64,000 nt of DNA, taken from the NCBI RefSeq assembly GCF_000682775.1, contig NZ_AWFI01000012.1, forward strand, positions 124,001 to 188,000. The letters are read 5' to 3'. The DNA is from Hyphomonas sp. L-53-1-40. Its GTDB lineage: Bacteria; Pseudomonadota; Alphaproteobacteria; Caulobacterales; Hyphomonadaceae. Shown one piece after another: positions 16,238-25,697 of this stretch (its first letter is position 1; every line of letters begins with the position of its first letter). Below the pieces are notes generated by a model that worked only from the letters and a program-made list of their open reading frames with translations, was not told where the DNA came from and made no database searches. Both the position numbers and the translations under genes were made by a program.

Positions 16238-17959
16238 GTGATTATTCAAATGCGACATTGGAAGGCGTTTGCCAGTTTCGGGGCGATCGCGATCGCAGCG
16301 TCGTGCGGCAGTGTCAGTGCGCCTACGCCGCTGGAAACATCGGAAGCCCGCTTCTCCTATCTGACATATAGCGGCACTGACCCGATCTTTGATCTGCCCG
16401 TCTCCGACAGTCAGGCTCGGAATCCGATCCTGGCCGGATACTATCCAGACCCCAGCATCGTGAAAGTCGACGCCGACTACTACCTCGTGAACTCATCCTT
16501 TACCCACTATCCGGGTATCCCTATCTTCCACAGCGGAGACCTGATCAACTGGACCCAGATCGGAAATGTGATCGACCGGTCGGACATGCTCGACTTTTCC
16601 GGGCTGACCGTGTCGCGCGGTGTGTTTGCTCCGACCATCGAATTCCATGGCGGCGTCTTCTACGTGATCAATACCTGCGTGGATTGCGGCGGCAATTTCA
16701 TCGTGACGGCTACCGACCCTGCCGGGCCATGGTCCGACCCGATCTGGCTACCCAATATTGGCGGGATCGACCCGTCGCTTTTCTTTGACGAGGACGGCAA
16801 GGTCTACATCCTGAACAATGACGCCCCTGAGGGCGACCCCCTCTATGAGGGGCATCGCGCGGTCTGGATCCGCGAAGTTGATGCACAAACGTTCGAACCG
16901 GTTTCGGATGCGGTCGTAGCGGTGAATGGCGGCGTGGACTTGTCCGAACAACCCGTCTGGATCGAGGGGCCGCATCTCTACAAGGTTGATGGCAAGTACC
17001 TGCTTAGCGCTGCTGAAGGCGGAACAGGCCCGCAGCACTCGCAGGTGATCCTCATCGCGAAGTCCCCCTTGGGGCCATTTACGCCCCATCCTGATAACCC
17101 GATCCTGACGCAACGCGACCTACCGGAAGACCGGGCCGAACCGATCACTTCGGTTGGCCATGCTGACTTCACCCAAGATTCTGAGGGCAATTGGTGGGCC
17201 GTATTCCTTGGCACGCGCCCCTATCAAGGCAACGAATACAATACCGGCCGCGAAACTTTCCTCATGCCGGTGTCATGGGACAATGGTATCCCACGCATCA
17301 CCAAGCCCGGCGACGTCATCCCGCACGTCATTGATCGTCCCGCCCTGCCGGCGCAGCCGAAGGCTCCTTTGCCGCTGACTGGCAACTTCACCTATACGGA
17401 TGAGTTTGAGGAAGACGTACTTCCGCTGCACTGGCTGACGGTCAGAATACCTGCCCAGAAAGCGTATCGACTGGAAAATGGCGAACTCGTTCTGGAAGCG
17501 CGCGCAGACGGAGTCGGCAGCCCTGGACAGCCTTCCTTTCTCGCGCGGCGGCAGCAACACACAAATGCTGAAGCCTATACTGAGGTCTCTTTCGTGCCGG
17601 GAGATAATGACGACGAAGCGGGAATTGCCGCTTTCCAGAATGATGCGGCCTATTATGCGCTCGGCTTGTCGATGAGTGAAGACGGGAAAGCGATTGTGCG
17701 GCTGCGCAAGCGCGCGGGGGACGCGACAGACAAGGACGGCGAGATCGTCGCAGAGGTCCCTGCAGCCGCGCCTTTTGGGGCCTCCCTCAAACTGCGGATC
17801 GTATCACGGGGCCCTGAGATCGACTTCTATCAGGCTGCCCGCGGCGACGACTGGGAGCCCGTGGCACTCGGCGAAGACAGCACAATTCTGAGCACGGAAA
17901 AGGCTGGTGGGTTTGTCGGTACGCTTCTCGGTGTTTATGCCCAGTCCGCCGCAGACTGA
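16238..17959 (+). CDS. GH43 beta-xylosidase/alpha-L-arabinofuranosidase lipoprotein
   Basis: Releases xylose or arabinose from xylo-oligosaccharides. 573 residues from GTG 16238, which follows GAGGGAG; ATG 16250 is an alternative. A lipoprotein signal ends at IAASC. The five-bladed propeller carries the catalytic base in YYPDPSIVK, the pKa-modulating Asp in GIDPSLFFDEDGKVYI and the acid Glu in IEGPHLYKVDGKYLL. Past residue 380 a beta-sandwich domain follows (FTYTDEFEEDVLPLHWLTV), typical of GH43 enzymes with the C2 domain. It is divergent from the xylanase and convergent with the GH3 gene. Confidence 0.92.
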   Translation: MIIQMRHWKAFASFGAIAIAASCGSVSAPTPLETSEARFSYLTYSGTDPIFDLPVSDSQARNPILAGYYPDPSIVKVDADYYLVNSSFTHYPGIPIFHSGDLINWTQIGNVIDRSDMLDFSGLTVSRGVFAPTIEFHGGVFYVINTCVDCGGNFIVTATDPAGPWSDPIWLPNIGGIDPSLFFDEDGKVYILNNDAPEGDPLYEGHRAVWIREVDAQTFEPVSDAVVAVNGGVDLSEQPVWIEGPHLYKVDGKYLLSAAEGGTGPQHSQVILIAKSPLGPFTPHPDNPILTQRDLPEDRAEPITSVGHADFTQDSEGNWWAVFLGTRPYQGNEYNTGRETFLMPVSWDNGIPRITKPGDVIPHVIDRPALPAQPKAPLPLTGNFTYTDEFEEDVLPLHWLTVRIPAQKAYRLENGELVLEARADGVGSPGQPSFLARRQQHTNAEAYTEVSFVPGDNDDEAGIAAFQNDAAYYALGLSMSEDGKAIVRLRKRAGDATDKDGEIVAEVPAAAPFGASLKLRIVSRGPEIDFYQAARGDDWEPVALGEDSTILSTEKAGGFVGTLLGVYAQSAAD

Positions 17960-18016
17960 TCATTAAAAATGAAAATGGCGGCCTTCGAACGATCAGACCT
18001 ATCTTTCAGGCTGGCG

Positions 18017-20593
18017 CTACTCAGAGCAACCTTGGTCACTCTCGGAAGGTTCGAAGCGGATGTCTGCCACTGCCACTGTCCCAGCATCCATCGTTCCGAT
18101 AACCGCCGGGATCTGCACGGCAGTAAGGTCGGTCAGACCGAGACAGGCCGCAGGCGCTCGGTATTCCGCCCAGTCGGAACCTGTGACGGTGATCTGCTCA
18201 ACGGCTTCGCAATTGCCATTCTGGTCGCAAGAGCCACTGACGGATATGACGTGCTCCCCGCCATCCATCACCTTGGCTGCGATTACGATGTCCAGCGCGG
18301 CGTCGCCAGCCGCATTCAGATTGACCGGATTGGCAAAAGAACCAATGGACAGGACGCCAGTCGGATCCGACCATGAAAGCACCAGTCCATCCTCCTGAAT
18401 TTCGTAGTCCGTCCGGCTGATCGAAAGGCCCGCCAGTTCGGTAAGCCCCGGCTGCAGCGTCGTGTAAGCCCCCTCAAACGCGAGGAGCGCGCCCCAGCGG
18501 TCTCCTGGGCGTCCGCGCCTGAACAAGGTCCGCGGATCCGCATTGCCCATGAGGTCTTCGGACAGACCCGGATCTTCACTCAGCTCTCCAAGCTCGGTTG
18601 CGTCAGAGGCATAGCTGAGGCCGTACCCGTAAGCGAATAGCGGCTCATAAGGTGTGTCTTCCGAATTGAGACGCAATGGCTGAGCTGTCGCCGGCCATGA
18701 GAAGGAGAGACGTCCCGTAAAGTCGTAGTCTGGTTCCGTCTGGAATAGCACATCGGCAATCCCGGCACCTTCGGAGCCCGGGAGCCAAGCTGCTACGAAT
18801 GCATCGGAGTCATTGAGTTCGGGATTTACCCAAAGCGGCCGACCCGACAGGAAAACCGACACGACCGGCACGCCCTTGTCCTGGAAGGCTTCGAGCTTGC
18901 TTGTGTCAAAACCATTCGGCACAAAATCCATCGTCCGAATATCGCCGATGCCTTCAGCGTATGGATTTTCTCCGTACACAGCAATTACAACATCCGCATC
19001 CACATCGGACTCTCCTGTGGGGTCGAAGATCAGCGTTCCGCCGCCCGGCAGCAGCGCATCCTCAATACCTTCCAGAATGGACTGTCCATTGGGGAAGTGG
19101 CCATTGTCATAACCACCGCCCTGCCAGGACAAGGTCCAGCCACCAGCGGCCTTGGTGATACTGTCTGCGCCATCACCGATCACGAGAATGGTTTGCTCCG
19201 TGCTGAGCGGAAGGAGATTGTCATTGTTCTTCAGCAAAACGAGCGATTCCCGCACGGCGCGGCGGGCGATCTCTCGGGCCTCGGGCGTTGCCATCAGGCT
19301 CTCGTCGTTCGCTCCAGGGCGTTCGCTCGGCGCAGGCTTGTCGAAAATGCCATAGGCGAGCTTCACACGCAGGATACGGCGCACGGCATCGTCGAGACGC
19401 TCCATCGGGATGGTGCCATCCTTGGCGTGCTGGAGCGTACTTTCATAGAGCCCCTTCCAGCTGTCCGGCGCCATGTACATATCGAGCCCAGCATTCAACG
19501 ACTGTGGACAGTCAGTATTCGCACAACCCGGCACCTGACCGTGACCATTCCAGTCACCGACAACAAAGCCAGTGAAACCGAGGCGGTCTTTCAGCACTTC
19601 GGTCAGCATGACGTGGCTGCCATGCATCTTGACACCCTGCCAGCTGGAGAATGACGACATGACGGTCTGCACACCGGCTTCAAGCGCGGTGAAATAGCCT
19701 TGGGCGTGAATGTCGATGAGTTCCTGTTCGGTGGCGAGCGTCTCGCCCTGATCGATGCCATCTTGTGTGCCGCCGTCGCCGACATAGTGTTTGGCACTGG
19801 AAATGACACGGCCCTCGCCGAGAAAGTCCTCATCATCCGGACGGCCCTGCAATCCGTAGACGATCCGTTCGGCATATTCGCGGACAATTTCGGGGCTTTC
19901 TGAATAGCCCTCATAGGTGCGGCCCCAGCGGTCATCGCGCGGCGTGGCAATGGTGGGCGCAAAGGTCCAGTCATGACCGGACACGATCAGCTCTTCTGCC
20001 GTGATGCGGGCAATATCTTCGATCAGGTCCGGATTGTTCGCGGCGCCAAGACCAATATTGTGCGGGAAGATGGTCGCACCGAACAGGTTCGCATGGCCAT
20101 GCACGGCATCGATGCCCCAGATGACGGGGATGGCGATTTCAACACCTTCTGGATCGACCGAGGCGTGCCAATAAGCGTCTGCATCCGCGAGCCACGCGTC
20201 CATGGACGCGAACGGTTCGTCACCGGGCGCCGAGCTGCCACCACTGAGAACGGACCCAAGGCGATAGGCCTTTACTTCTTCGGGGGTCACACTGTCGCTG
20301 TCCGCCTGGATGACCTGACCGACTTTCTGCTCCAGAGTCATCTTCGCCATGATCTCGTCAATGCGCGCTTCGATCACAGGGTCGAGATCCGGCACAGTGA
20401 TTTCGGGCCAAAGTTCTGGTGTTGCAACGAGATCCTGCTCAGTCATGAGCGCGGTCTGCACGGGCTCTGCAGCTACCATGGTTTCGGTGGCATCGGCATC
20501 GGTCGGCGTATGGCTACACGCAGCAATGAGCGCCACACTAGCCACGCCGCCGAGCAGCGAAATGATTGACGATTTCCGGACAGCCTTGGCCAT
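18017..20593 (-). CDS. GH3 beta-glycosidase (exo-1,3/1,4-beta-glucanase type) lipoprotein
   Basis: 858 residues with a lipoprotein signal ending SVALIAAC. The GH3 N-terminal barrel contains SAKHYVGDGGT and GFVVGDWNGHG with the catalytic Asp. The GH3 C-terminal alpha/beta domain contains AVRESLVLLKNNDNLLPL. A beta-rich tail (LFRRGRPGDRWG onward to FEPSESDQ) resembles the ExoP-type galactose-binding domain of marine exo-glucanases. The substrate could be beta-glucan or xylo-oligomers; the neighbours favour xylan breakdown. The ATG has GGGAGG upstream and lies 32 bases past the stem of the transporter terminator, so expression probably depends on read-through. Confidence 0.88.
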   Translation of the reverse strand: MAKAVRKSSIISLLGGVASVALIAACSHTPTDADATETMVAAEPVQTALMTEQDLVATPELWPEITVPDLDPVIEARIDEIMAKMTLEQKVGQVIQADSDSVTPEEVKAYRLGSVLSGGSSAPGDEPFASMDAWLADADAYWHASVDPEGVEIAIPVIWGIDAVHGHANLFGATIFPHNIGLGAANNPDLIEDIARITAEELIVSGHDWTFAPTIATPRDDRWGRTYEGYSESPEIVREYAERIVYGLQGRPDDEDFLGEGRVISSAKHYVGDGGTQDGIDQGETLATEQELIDIHAQGYFTALEAGVQTVMSSFSSWQGVKMHGSHVMLTEVLKDRLGFTGFVVGDWNGHGQVPGCANTDCPQSLNAGLDMYMAPDSWKGLYESTLQHAKDGTIPMERLDDAVRRILRVKLAYGIFDKPAPSERPGANDESLMATPEAREIARRAVRESLVLLKNNDNLLPLSTEQTILVIGDGADSITKAAGGWTLSWQGGGYDNGHFPNGQSILEGIEDALLPGGGTLIFDPTGESDVDADVVIAVYGENPYAEGIGDIRTMDFVPNGFDTSKLEAFQDKGVPVVSVFLSGRPLWVNPELNDSDAFVAAWLPGSEGAGIADVLFQTEPDYDFTGRLSFSWPATAQPLRLNSEDTPYEPLFAYGYGLSYASDATELGELSEDPGLSEDLMGNADPRTLFRRGRPGDRWGALLAFEGAYTTLQPGLTELAGLSISRTDYEIQEDGLVLSWSDPTGVLSIGSFANPVNLNAAGDAALDIVIAAKVMDGGEHVISVSGSCDQNGNCEAVEQITVTGSDWAEYRAPAACLGLTDLTAVQIPAVIGTMDAGTVAVADIRFEPSESDQGCSE

Positions 20594-20611
20594 CGCGACC
20601 TCCCTTATTCA

Positions 20612-20651
20612 GTTTTTAAAAAAATGCCCTCGCCGACAGATCGGCGAGGGC
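20612..20651 (-). terminator. Strong terminator between the MFS transporter and GH3 genes
   Basis: GCCCTCGCCGA and TCGGCGAGGGC form a perfect 11-bp stem around a four-base loop, followed on the - strand by ATTTTTTTAAAAA. It starts 19 bases after the transporter stop and ends about 20 bases before the GH3 start codon, leaving no room for a separate promoter. Confidence 0.9.
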
Positions 20652-20669
20652 GGAATGTATATGCCGGGC

Positions 20670-22097
20670 CTATCCCTGCATTTCCTCGAGTTCGAGACCT
20701 TTGGTTTCCCTGACCGCCTTGAAGACGAAGAAGACGGAAATCAGCGCACAGACAGCGTAGAAGCCGTAAGCACCCGCCAGACCGATACCAGCCGTTGCCA
20801 GCATGATCGGAAAGGTCATCGTGATCGCGAAGTTGGCGATCCATTGCGCAAAGCCGGAGATGGCGAGACCTGCGCCGCGAACCTGGTTCGGGAACATCTC
20901 ACCAAGGGCGACCCACATGACAGGGCCCCATGACGCGTTAAAGAACACAACATAGGCATTCGCGGCGAGCAGAGCGATCAAGCCAAAGCTGCCGGGCAGA
21001 CTGACTGCCCCATCAATCGTGACCGCTTGTGAGAAGCAGAATGCCACGATGGCAAGTGTGACCGTCATGCCGATCGAGCCGATCCACAGTAGTGGTTTGC
21101 GACCGATCCGGTCGATCAGCAGCAGCGCAATGATCACGGCAATAATCGAGACCGCACCGGATATGATGTTGATCAGCAAGGCGTCGCTCTCGGAGAAGCC
21201 AACCGCCTGCCAGAGCACGGCGCCGTAATAGAAGACGACATTGATACCAACAAGTTGCTGGAACACGGCAAGACCGATACCGACCCAGACGATGGGCTTG
21301 AACCCGAACTGGCCGAGCGCGTCCTTGAGCGACGGCTTGTGATCATTGGCGAGCGACTGCTCGATCTCGTCGACCTTGCGACGAGCGGCCTTGGCGCCAG
21401 AGAGACGCGACAGAACCGATCGCGCCTTGTCCGTAGAGCCCTGTGCCACCAGGTAGCGCGGGCTTTCCGGAATGAATAGCAAGGCAACGAGGAAGAACGT
21501 AGCTGGCAGCAATTCCATCCAGAACATCCAGCGCCACGCTTCAAAACCGAGCAGCCATTCGTTCATGGCAGACCCACCGGTTGCCTGCGCGATCAGATAG
21601 TTGGACACGAATGCCAGAAAGAGGCCGCTGATGATGGCGACCTGCTGGATCGAAGTGAGGCGGCCGCGATATTTAGCCGGCGCAACCTCGGAAATGTAGG
21701 CGGGAGACATGACGCTTGCGGCGCCGACCGCAAGACCACCGATGATGCGATAGACGACAAATTCCGCCGACGAGCCCGCTACACCGGAGCCCCATGCGGA
21801 GATTATGAAACAAACCGCAGCAACGATCATCATCGTGCGGCGACCAAATGCATCCGACAACGTACCTGCCAGTGCCGCACCGACCGCACAGCCGAGCAAC
21901 ATGGAAGCGACATTGAAACCTGTGCCCATTTCTTGCGAGTTGAAGGCGACACGCAGGCCGTCGACCGTTCCGTTGATTACGCCTGAGTCAAAACCAAAAA
22001 GAAATCCGCCGATCGTGGCGACGGCGGTGATCAGCAGAACCTGGCCAAAACTGCCCTGTCCTGTATCCATACTTACAGTCGATGATGCGTCGCTCAT
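20670..22097 (-). CDS. Sugar-porter family MFS transporter (probable xylose:H+ symporter)
   Basis: Inner-membrane importer of 475 residues. ATG 22097 is chosen because GGGAGGGCG precedes it and the first helix VLLITAVATIGGFLFGFDSGV follows. Sugar-porter signatures include DAFGRRTMM, PAYISEVAPAKYRGRLTS, FIPESPRYLVAQG, QQLVGINVVFYYG and DRIGRKPLLWIGS, with about twelve membrane segments. QQLVGINVVFYYG is the hexose/pentose-binding helix of the XylE/GLUT group. The gene context points to xylose. LacI-type palindromes lie over its likely promoter, and a strong terminator separates it from the GH3 gene. Confidence 0.92.
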   Translation of the reverse strand: MSDASSTVSMDTGQGSFGQVLLITAVATIGGFLFGFDSGVINGTVDGLRVAFNSQEMGTGFNVASMLLGCAVGAALAGTLSDAFGRRTMMIVAAVCFIISAWGSGVAGSSAEFVVYRIIGGLAVGAASVMSPAYISEVAPAKYRGRLTSIQQVAIISGLFLAFVSNYLIAQATGGSAMNEWLLGFEAWRWMFWMELLPATFFLVALLFIPESPRYLVAQGSTDKARSVLSRLSGAKAARRKVDEIEQSLANDHKPSLKDALGQFGFKPIVWVGIGLAVFQQLVGINVVFYYGAVLWQAVGFSESDALLINIISGAVSIIAVIIALLLIDRIGRKPLLWIGSIGMTVTLAIVAFCFSQAVTIDGAVSLPGSFGLIALLAANAYVVFFNASWGPVMWVALGEMFPNQVRGAGLAISGFAQWIANFAITMTFPIMLATAGIGLAGAYGFYAVCALISVFFVFKAVRETKGLELEEMQG

Positions 22098-22172
22098 ACC
22101 GCGCGCCCTCCCTTGTTTCGCAGCAGGCAACCCCCTGCCCGCTTTTTGCTTATACCGAAGTCTAGCCTCGAA

Positions 22173-22222
22173 TGTTATCGCCAACAAGAAGTCTATCAAA
22201 ATTGAGTTGTCAACGTTGACAA
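22173..22222 (-). promoter_or_regulatory. Two LacI-type palindromes over the MFS transporter promoter
   Basis: TTGTCAACGTTGACAA (22207-22222) is a perfect 16-base palindrome centred on CG. TGTTATCGCCAACA (22173-22186) is a weaker copy, centred 35 bases away. Between and under them, on the - strand, TTGATA (about 22193-22198), 16 bases and TAACAT (about 22171-22176) could be the -35 and -10 boxes, so the second palindrome would cover the -10. Half-sites fit TGNNARC, as at the other operators of the locus. Confidence 0.6.
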
Positions 22223-22326
22223 ATTTTTCTGCCGTAACGACGTCTACGAGTCGATGCGACGACGATGCGCCAGTTGCGCATCATCGCGGGCTGAGGTCCA
22301 GCATGAAAGGAGAAGGGAAGTTCCGC

Positions 22327-22707
22327 CTATTTGGCAGTTGCGCAGCTCTGATTATATGAGGCAATGTCCTGATTGAACTGGCGCGCAACTGCCTGCAGCG
22401 CACGCTCTTTTCCCATCAGTTCCTTCCTGGCGGTCTGATAGGCAGCCTTGGTCTCATCAGCTGTCGCAGCGTGCGCAGACGAGGCAAGGCGATGGATTTC
22501 GGCATCTTCCCAAACCTCACCCAGCTCTTCGACACTGATCGCCAACTCATCACGTTTGGCCTGCAGCGTTTCAATCTCCGCCTTCTTCGGCGCCATGGTT
22601 GCCGCCATCGCATTGCACCGCTCCACGTCTGCAGTCGTCATCGCCTGAGCGACGGCCGTTTGTGCAGCAATGACAAGCATGAAACTGGCGACAATGGATT
22701 TCATCAT
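22327..22707 (-). CDS. Small exported coiled-coil protein of unknown function
   Basis: 126 residues from ATG 22707, preceded by AAGAGG. The N terminus MMKSIVASFMLVIAAQTAVAQA is a clear signal peptide with an AQA cleavage site. The mature part is helical and heptad-like (PKKAEIETLQAKRDELAISVEELGEVWED), with a cysteine near each end (VERCNAM, NQSCATAK) that could pair. It is probably periplasmic. No named family is recognised, and it has no clear operon partner. Confidence 0.65.
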   Translation of the reverse strand: MMKSIVASFMLVIAAQTAVAQAMTTADVERCNAMAATMAPKKAEIETLQAKRDELAISVEELGEVWEDAEIHRLASSAHAATADETKAAYQTARKELMGKERALQAVARQFNQDIASYNQSCATAK

Positions 22708-22805
22708 GAAACGGGACCTCTTGCTAAGTTCACGCTTTTTATGGCGGAAAGTCACTGAAGCAAAGCTGAACGCTGTTGCCCCCGAACTGCCTCATTTGAA
22801 CGATC

Positions 22806-23840
22806 TCAGTCGCGTTCTTGGCCTTCCCGGGTTCGTCCGATGATGACAGCATCCATGATGCGGAATATGGCCGCAAAATCGGTCAGCAATTCCCGCACAC
22901 GATCCGCACTATCGAGGGGTTTGAACATGCTGCCGGGCTCGAACAGATTCCCTCCCTCCAGCGTGATGAACATCTCGCCACCATCAAAACACGCCTTCAG
23001 GCGACCGCCATGGAATGCCTTTTCCAAGTCGACGAGATTCTGCATGAGGTCCGGTGTTAAGAGGTAGCGGCTCTCGACCTGATCGGTCGTGTAGACCTCA
23101 AATATCTTTTCAAACACCGGGTCTTCCAGCATGGCACGGGACATGCCCTTCCCCCCGCCAAACCGATTGAAGAAGCCCGAATCACGCGTGATCAGCGTGC
23201 GGCCATAGAAGCGCTTGGAAAACTCGAAGCGCAGGCACTGGCCCTTGAAGACCGTTCTCCAGCGGGTTTGCGTATTGCCTTTGGAATCGGTCGACGTACT
23301 GCGCTCTTCGAGATGCACCTCGAACAATTCGAAATCCACGCCTTTGCGCCGTCCCGTCAGCCGATCCTCATAATTGGCGCGGTCCCAGCTGGGCACGATT
23401 CCAACATCATGATGCTTGTAGATAGAGTCGACAGAGCCGGGCTCCGCCAAGAATTGCAGACCAAGCTTTCGCACAACGGGCAGGACAATCAGATCCTTGG
23501 CTTCCTTGCCCAGTCGACGCACATCACGGCCTCCCCAGTACAGATAGCCCACACCGACCACCACAGCGATGATTGCTGCGAAGGGATGCCGAACAAGAAA
23601 CACGCCAGCAAGCGCACCGATAACAGCAACCGCGATCCCCACATAGCGGGCTTGTCGCGCCTTCGCGACGGCGACTTGTCGTTCGGCCTCACGAGTCAAA
23701 AGTGCTGGCCTGATCTCATCCTGGAACAGGCGGGGAAACTCCCGGAATTCCTCTGGAAGATCACCCAATGCCTTTACAACATCCGGATCGACAGGAGATT
23801 GTGACGGGAGTGGATCGGTCGATGGCATATCCTGACTCAT
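22806..23840 (-). CDS. DUF3137 family membrane protein
   Basis: 344 residues. The N-terminal third is soluble and acidic/Pro-rich. It is followed by a basic stretch and a hydrophobic hairpin at about residues 66-105 (ARYVGIAVAVIGALAGVFLV, FAAIIAVVVGVGYLYWGG), then a long soluble domain with FELFEVHLEERSTSTDS and FKGQCLRFEFSKRFYGRTLI. This layout matches the DUF3137 family, whose members are often annotated as Galanin-like without evidence. Function is unknown. It stands between the small exported protein and ilvD on the same strand, without tight spacing. Confidence 0.75.
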   Translation of the reverse strand: MSQDMPSTDPLPSQSPVDPDVVKALGDLPEEFREFPRLFQDEIRPALLTREAERQVAVAKARQARYVGIAVAVIGALAGVFLVRHPFAAIIAVVVGVGYLYWGGRDVRRLGKEAKDLIVLPVVRKLGLQFLAEPGSVDSIYKHHDVGIVPSWDRANYEDRLTGRRKGVDFELFEVHLEERSTSTDSKGNTQTRWRTVFKGQCLRFEFSKRFYGRTLITRDSGFFNRFGGGKGMSRAMLEDPVFEKIFEVYTTDQVESRYLLTPDLMQNLVDLEKAFHGGRLKACFDGGEMFITLEGGNLFEPGSMFKPLDSADRVRELLTDFAAIFRIMDAVIIGRTREGQERD

Positions 23841-23907
23841 CTGGGGCGGCCTCTCATAAACAGACCGCCCCAGTTAAGCTTGGATTCCGTGACAGGTAAA
23901 ACCTGTA

Positions 23908-25635
23908 TCAGATATCGGCGTAGACGTGCCGCTCACCCGCAAAGCCCGGATGGGTCGTCGCGCCCTTGTGGGCAGGCCCGACCAGCGCAGCAAATTTCTG
24001 CAGCGCACCTGAGCCATAGGCCGTAATACGCGGCTTCCACTGGCGCTTGCGATCTTCCAGCTCAGCAGGTGTCAGGCGCACATCAATTGTGCCTTTTTCG
24101 GCATCGATCGTGATGACGTCCCCATCCTTCAGCAAGCCAATGGGGCCGCCTTCCTGCGCTTCAGGGCCGACATGACCAATGCAGAAGCCTCGCGTCGCGC
24201 CGGAGAAGCGACCATCGGTGATCAGGGCCACCTTGTCGCCCATGCCCTGCCCGTAGATCGCGGCGGTGGTCGACAGCATCTCGCGCATGCCGGGGCCGCC
24301 CTTGGGCCCTTCATAGCGAATGACAAGCACTTCGCCTTCCTTGTAGTCGCGGTTTGAGACAGCTTCGAAGCAGGCTTCCTCGCCATCAAAGACCCGCGCC
24401 GGGCCGGAGAATTGCAGCGTGTGCAGTCCGGCTACTTTCACAATCGCGCCATCCGGGGCGAGCGAGCCCCACAGGCCGACCACACCGCCCGTCGGCGAGA
24501 TCGGGTCGGTTGCCGGATGAATGACCTTCTGGTTCGGGTCCCACTCGATGTCTTCGAGGTATTCTGCCCAGGTCTGTCCGGTGACGGTCAGGCAGTCGCC
24601 ATTGATCATGCCGGATTCGTGCAGCGTCTTCATCAGCATGGGCACGCCGCCCGCTTCGCCGAAATCCTTGGCAACATAGTCGCCACCGGGTTTGAGGTTC
24701 GCGATGTAAGGTGTCTTCTGGAAGATCTTCGCGACGTCTTCGAGATCGAACTGAACGCCGCACTCATGCGCCATGGCTGGCAGATGAAGCGCCGCATTGG
24801 TCGAGCCGCCGGTCGCGGCGACGACGATGGCCGCATTCTCGAAAGCTTCGCGCGTGCAGATATCGCGTGGGCGCAAATTCTTCTCAACCAGCTGCATCAC
24901 CACTTCGCCGCTGGCCACGGCATAGCCATCGCGATCCGTGTATGGCGCCGGCAGCGCCGACGAGAGCGGCAGGGCGAGGCCGATGGCCTCAGAAACGCAA
25001 GCCATCGTGTTCGCCGTGAACTGGCCGCCACAGGCCCCGTCGCCCGGACAGGCGACCTTTTCCAACGCGTGCAGCTTCTCGTCGGTCATCTCGTTCGAGC
25101 CGGCAGCATGTGCGCCGACAGCTTCGAACACGTCGAGCACGGTAACGTCGCGGCCCTCATAGGAGCCCGGCAGAATCGATCCGCCATAGAGAAACACGCT
25201 CGGCACGTTCAGGCGCAGCATGGCCATCATCATGCCCGGCAGGGATTTGTCACAACCGGCAATACCCACCAGCGCATCATAGGAATGGCCACGCATGGAC
25301 AATTCGACCGAGTCCGCAATCGTGTCGCGACTGACCAGCGACGAGCGCATGCCCTCATGACCCATGGCAATGCCATCGGTCACGGTGATCGTACAGAATT
25401 CGCGCGGCGTGCCATCGCCCTTCTTGACGCCTTCGGAGGCCGCATGTGCCTGGCGCATCAGGGCCGTGTTGCATGGCGCAGCTTCGTTCCAACAGGACGC
25501 AACGCCAACGAGTGGCTTCTGGATGTCCTTGGTCGACAGGCCCATGGCGTAAAGATAGCTGCGATGCGGCGCGCGCTCCGGCCCTTGCGTAACGTGGCGG
25601 GAGGGCATTTTCGATTTGTCCCAAGTCTTGCTCAT
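23908..25635 (-). CDS. ilvD: Dihydroxy-acid dehydratase IlvD
   Basis: Dehydrates dihydroxy-acids to the keto-acid precursors of valine, isoleucine and pantothenate. 575 residues from ATG 25635, supported by AGGATAGGATCG; a longer frame adds nine unconserved residues. The Fe-S cysteines are in [14 protein letters not shown] (C48), [12 protein letters not shown] and [16 protein letters not shown], with the C-terminal [17 protein letters not shown] domain present. Full length, so probably functional. Sugar-acid dehydratases are relatives, but the motif order and length fit IlvD. Confidence 0.95.
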   Translation of the reverse strand: MSKTWDKSKMPSRHVTQGPERAPHRSYLYAMGLSTKDIQKPLVGVASCWNEAAPCNTALMRQAHAASEGVKKGDGTPREFCTITVTDGIAMGHEGMRSSLVSRDTIADSVELSMRGHSYDALVGIAGCDKSLPGMMMAMLRLNVPSVFLYGGSILPGSYEGRDVTVLDVFEAVGAHAAGSNEMTDEKLHALEKVACPGDGACGGQFTANTMACVSEAIGLALPLSSALPAPYTDRDGYAVASGEVVMQLVEKNLRPRDICTREAFENAAIVVAATGGSTNAALHLPAMAHECGVQFDLEDVAKIFQKTPYIANLKPGGDYVAKDFGEAGGVPMLMKTLHESGMINGDCLTVTGQTWAEYLEDIEWDPNQKVIHPATDPISPTGGVVGLWGSLAPDGAIVKVAGLHTLQFSGPARVFDGEEACFEAVSNRDYKEGEVLVIRYEGPKGGPGMREMLSTTAAIYGQGMGDKVALITDGRFSGATRGFCIGHVGPEAQEGGPIGLLKDGDVITIDAEKGTIDVRLTPAELEDRKRQWKPRITAYGSGALQKFAALVGPAHKGATTHPGFAGERHVYADI

Positions 25636-25697
25636 GACGATCCTATCCTGTGTGTTCTGCAATGCCCCTAGCGCGCAATCCTGTTGCGGAAAAGGGA

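Noticed and set aside
24412..25671. Open frame of 419 codons on the + strand
   Set aside because: Antisense to ilvD; Arg/His-rich with no recognisable fold and no ribosome site.
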